Shown: one piece after another, positions 6,714 to 7,583 of the stretch
Numbering within the stretch: the first letter of the stretch is position 1
Layout of the letters: every line of letters begins with the position of its first letter
Origin: Acidobacteriota bacterium
GTDB lineage: Bacteria; Acidobacteriota; Terriglobia; Terriglobales; Acidobacteriaceae
NCBI GenBank assembly: GCA_021811745.1
Contig: JAJZNH010000731.1
Coordinates: 1-7,583, forward strand
Length of the DNA: 7,583 nt
Reading direction: 5' to 3'
Program-made: the position numbers and the translations under genes
Notes under the pieces: model-generated
What the model saw: only the letters and a program-made list of their open reading frames with translations
Told to the model about the DNA's origin: nothing
The model's database searches: none

Positions 6714-6746
6714 GAGCCGCCTCCCCGATCGATTAAGCTGCGAAGT

Positions 6747-6777
6747 AAAGAGCCCGCCTCCAGGAGGCGGGCTCTTT
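6747..6777 (+). terminator. Strong rho-independent terminator
   Basis: A perfect 14-base-pair stem has arms AAAGAGCCCGCCTC (6747-6760) and GAGGCGGGCTCTTT (6764-6777) around a CAG loop. The stem is closed by A-T pairs on both sides, so it could work in either direction. It lies 33 bases after the small membrane protein's stop. The group II intron fragment begins right behind it, at 6779. Confidence 0.9.
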
Positions 6778-6778
6778 C

Positions 6779-6990
6779 GTGATGCGCCCAGCATAGGCGC
6801 GTTCTTGCGGGTGCAAGTCCCGCCGTAAGCAGGTCACAGCGAACGAAGCGAAGCGCAACAGTACGAGGGCGACCGACTGTGGGGAGGAAGCGTGGAGCGA
6901 AGCTGCGGGCCGATGGACAGGAACCGGTTAGGATGAACTGCTGTGCAGGGCGAGCGAGCCGGAGGTCGCGAAGCTCTTGGGACCAAGGCG
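6779..6990 (+). mobile_element. 5' fragment (domain I) of a bacterial class C-like group II intron
   Basis: From GTG at 6779 the sequence matches the remembered plan of domain I of class C introns such as that of Oceanobacillus iheyensis. It begins with a hairpin GCGCC-CAGCATA-GGCGC (6784-6800), then GCGGG-TGCAAGT-CCCGC (6807-6823), equivalent to the conserved GGG-UGAGAGU-CCC element. A long arm closed by CACAG/CTGTG follows (6835-6839, 6877-6881), then GGAGGAAGCG, CAGGAACCGGTTAGG, and a CTTGG-GA-CCAAG hairpin (6975-6986). Class C introns insert just behind intrinsic terminators, which is exactly the position here. The 5' end reads GTGATG rather than the GTGYG consensus. No reverse transcriptase frame and no domain V/VI occur before transposase sequence begins, so this is a dead remnant. 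The right border is approximate (about 6990-7020). Confidence 0.72.
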
Positions 6991-7018
6991 CGGGGGCTTA
7001 GATCCATCTCAATCTAAC

Positions 7019-7468
7019 CTGAATCCCGAAGTTCCGCTTTCTGTTTCAAGCAAGACCGGAGAAAACAAGAGGAAGAAACCAGAGACCGCGGATAATTCAG
7101 TGCCGCGTGAGATCAGGTCGCTGTTCTCCCATCGGCGCATGGTCTTGCGCGAGAGTTCTCGCGCGGGAACGCCGTTAGGCGGCGTGGCTGTGTTTGTGGC
7201 TTTTCTTGAAAAGCTGAACTTCGCCGGCAAGGTGCGCGAGCATATACCCTTCCGATTCACTTCGCCTAACCAGATCGAGCCCACCATAACCCTGACGGCG
7301 TTTTTGATCGCGGTGCTGGCCGGGGCCAAACGATTTGCTCACGCCGGTCTGGTACGCGGTGATCGCGCCTTGCACGCCCTGCCCGGCATCCAGCGCTTTC
7401 CCACCGACGACACCATCCGCAATCTGTTCCGGCGGGAAAGAATCATTGACGCCGGACACTTGAGTTGA
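7019..7468 (+). pseudogene. N-terminal remnant of an IS1380-like DDE transposase
   Basis: The frame encodes the N-terminal part of a DDE transposase. Recognisable pieces are HRRMVLRESSRAGTPLGG, VFVAFLEKLNF, LTAFLIAVLAGAKRFAHAG and ALHALPGIQRFPTDDTIRNLFRR. This style belongs to the IS1380-like group common in acidobacteria, recognised from memory. The similarity stops after FRR at about 7440, and a TGA follows at 7466-7468, before the first catalytic Asp motif (LDLDST type) would be reached. A full protein would be some 400 residues or more; only about 150 are here. No ATG precedes the similarity. The frame is open upstream to a TTG at 6977, but that lies inside intron sequence and is unlikely to be genuine. 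The transposase could not be active. Its left end and inverted repeat were not identified. Confidence 0.75.
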
Positions 7469-7583
7469 GTTTTGCTGACCGAAAAACTTCCAGGCCTGTT
7501 TTCCCGCGCAGTTGAGCGGAAAGCCAGTCCGCCGCATTTGCATTCTCTGGAAAAGCACTCGACCAAATGGGTGTAACGTAGGG

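Noticed and set aside
6831..6860. Short repeated GCGAA/GAAGC units that could suggest a repeat array
   Set aside because: They are only a few bases long, not regularly spaced, and lie in an arm of the group II intron's domain I; there is no CRISPR-like repeat-spacer pattern.
7175..7566. Minus-strand open frames of 127 and 75 codons over the transposase
   Set aside because: They run antisense to recognisable transposase sequence and show no motif of their own.

Overview
The window looks like the chromosome of a GC-rich bacterium. The style of the proteins (the mltG/ruvX divergon, a greA followed by a CDP-alcohol phosphatidyltransferase, a YuxH-type EAL-HDOD protein, and Terriglobales-like mobile DNA) suggests an acidobacterium. 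That assignment is inference from remembered family appearance, not from a marker gene or a search.

Layout. On the minus strand at the left edge lies a two-gene unit: mltG (857-1930), a cell-wall lytic transglycosylase, followed with a 4-base start/stop overlap by a lipoprotein gene (1-860, cut by the window edge) with a clear lipobox and a LolA/DUF4292-like look. Divergent from mltG, on the plus strand, is ruvX (about 2033-2485), whose best ribosome-binding site points to a CTG start. After a 196-base gap with a perfect TATAAT box comes the pair greA (2682-3194) and a CDP-alcohol phosphatidyltransferase (3209-3850). A minus-strand EAL-HDOD gene (3926-5191) converges on this pair. Divergent from it, across a spacer with a long inverted repeat, is an adenosine deaminase-family gene (5371-6387). 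A short single-pass membrane protein gene follows (6471-6713), closed by a strong intrinsic terminator (6747-6777).

The right end (6779-7583) is mobile-element debris. Immediately behind the terminator stem is the 5' part of a group II intron, domain I of the bacterial class C kind, which is known to insert behind terminators. The intron has no visible reverse transcriptase and no 3' domains. It gives way to the N-terminal piece of an IS1380-like DDE transposase, which itself loses recognisable similarity at about 7440 and stops at 7468.

Most of the window is ordinary housekeeping: envelope (mltG, lipoprotein, phospholipid synthase), nucleic-acid metabolism (ruvX, greA), purine or menaquinone metabolism (deaminase) and signalling (EAL-HDOD). 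I found no convincing new multi-gene system. The parts most worth checking are the nested intron/transposase remnant at the terminator, the terminator-like hairpin in front of mltG, the non-canonical ruvX start, the deaminase's substrate and the lipoprotein coupled to mltG.
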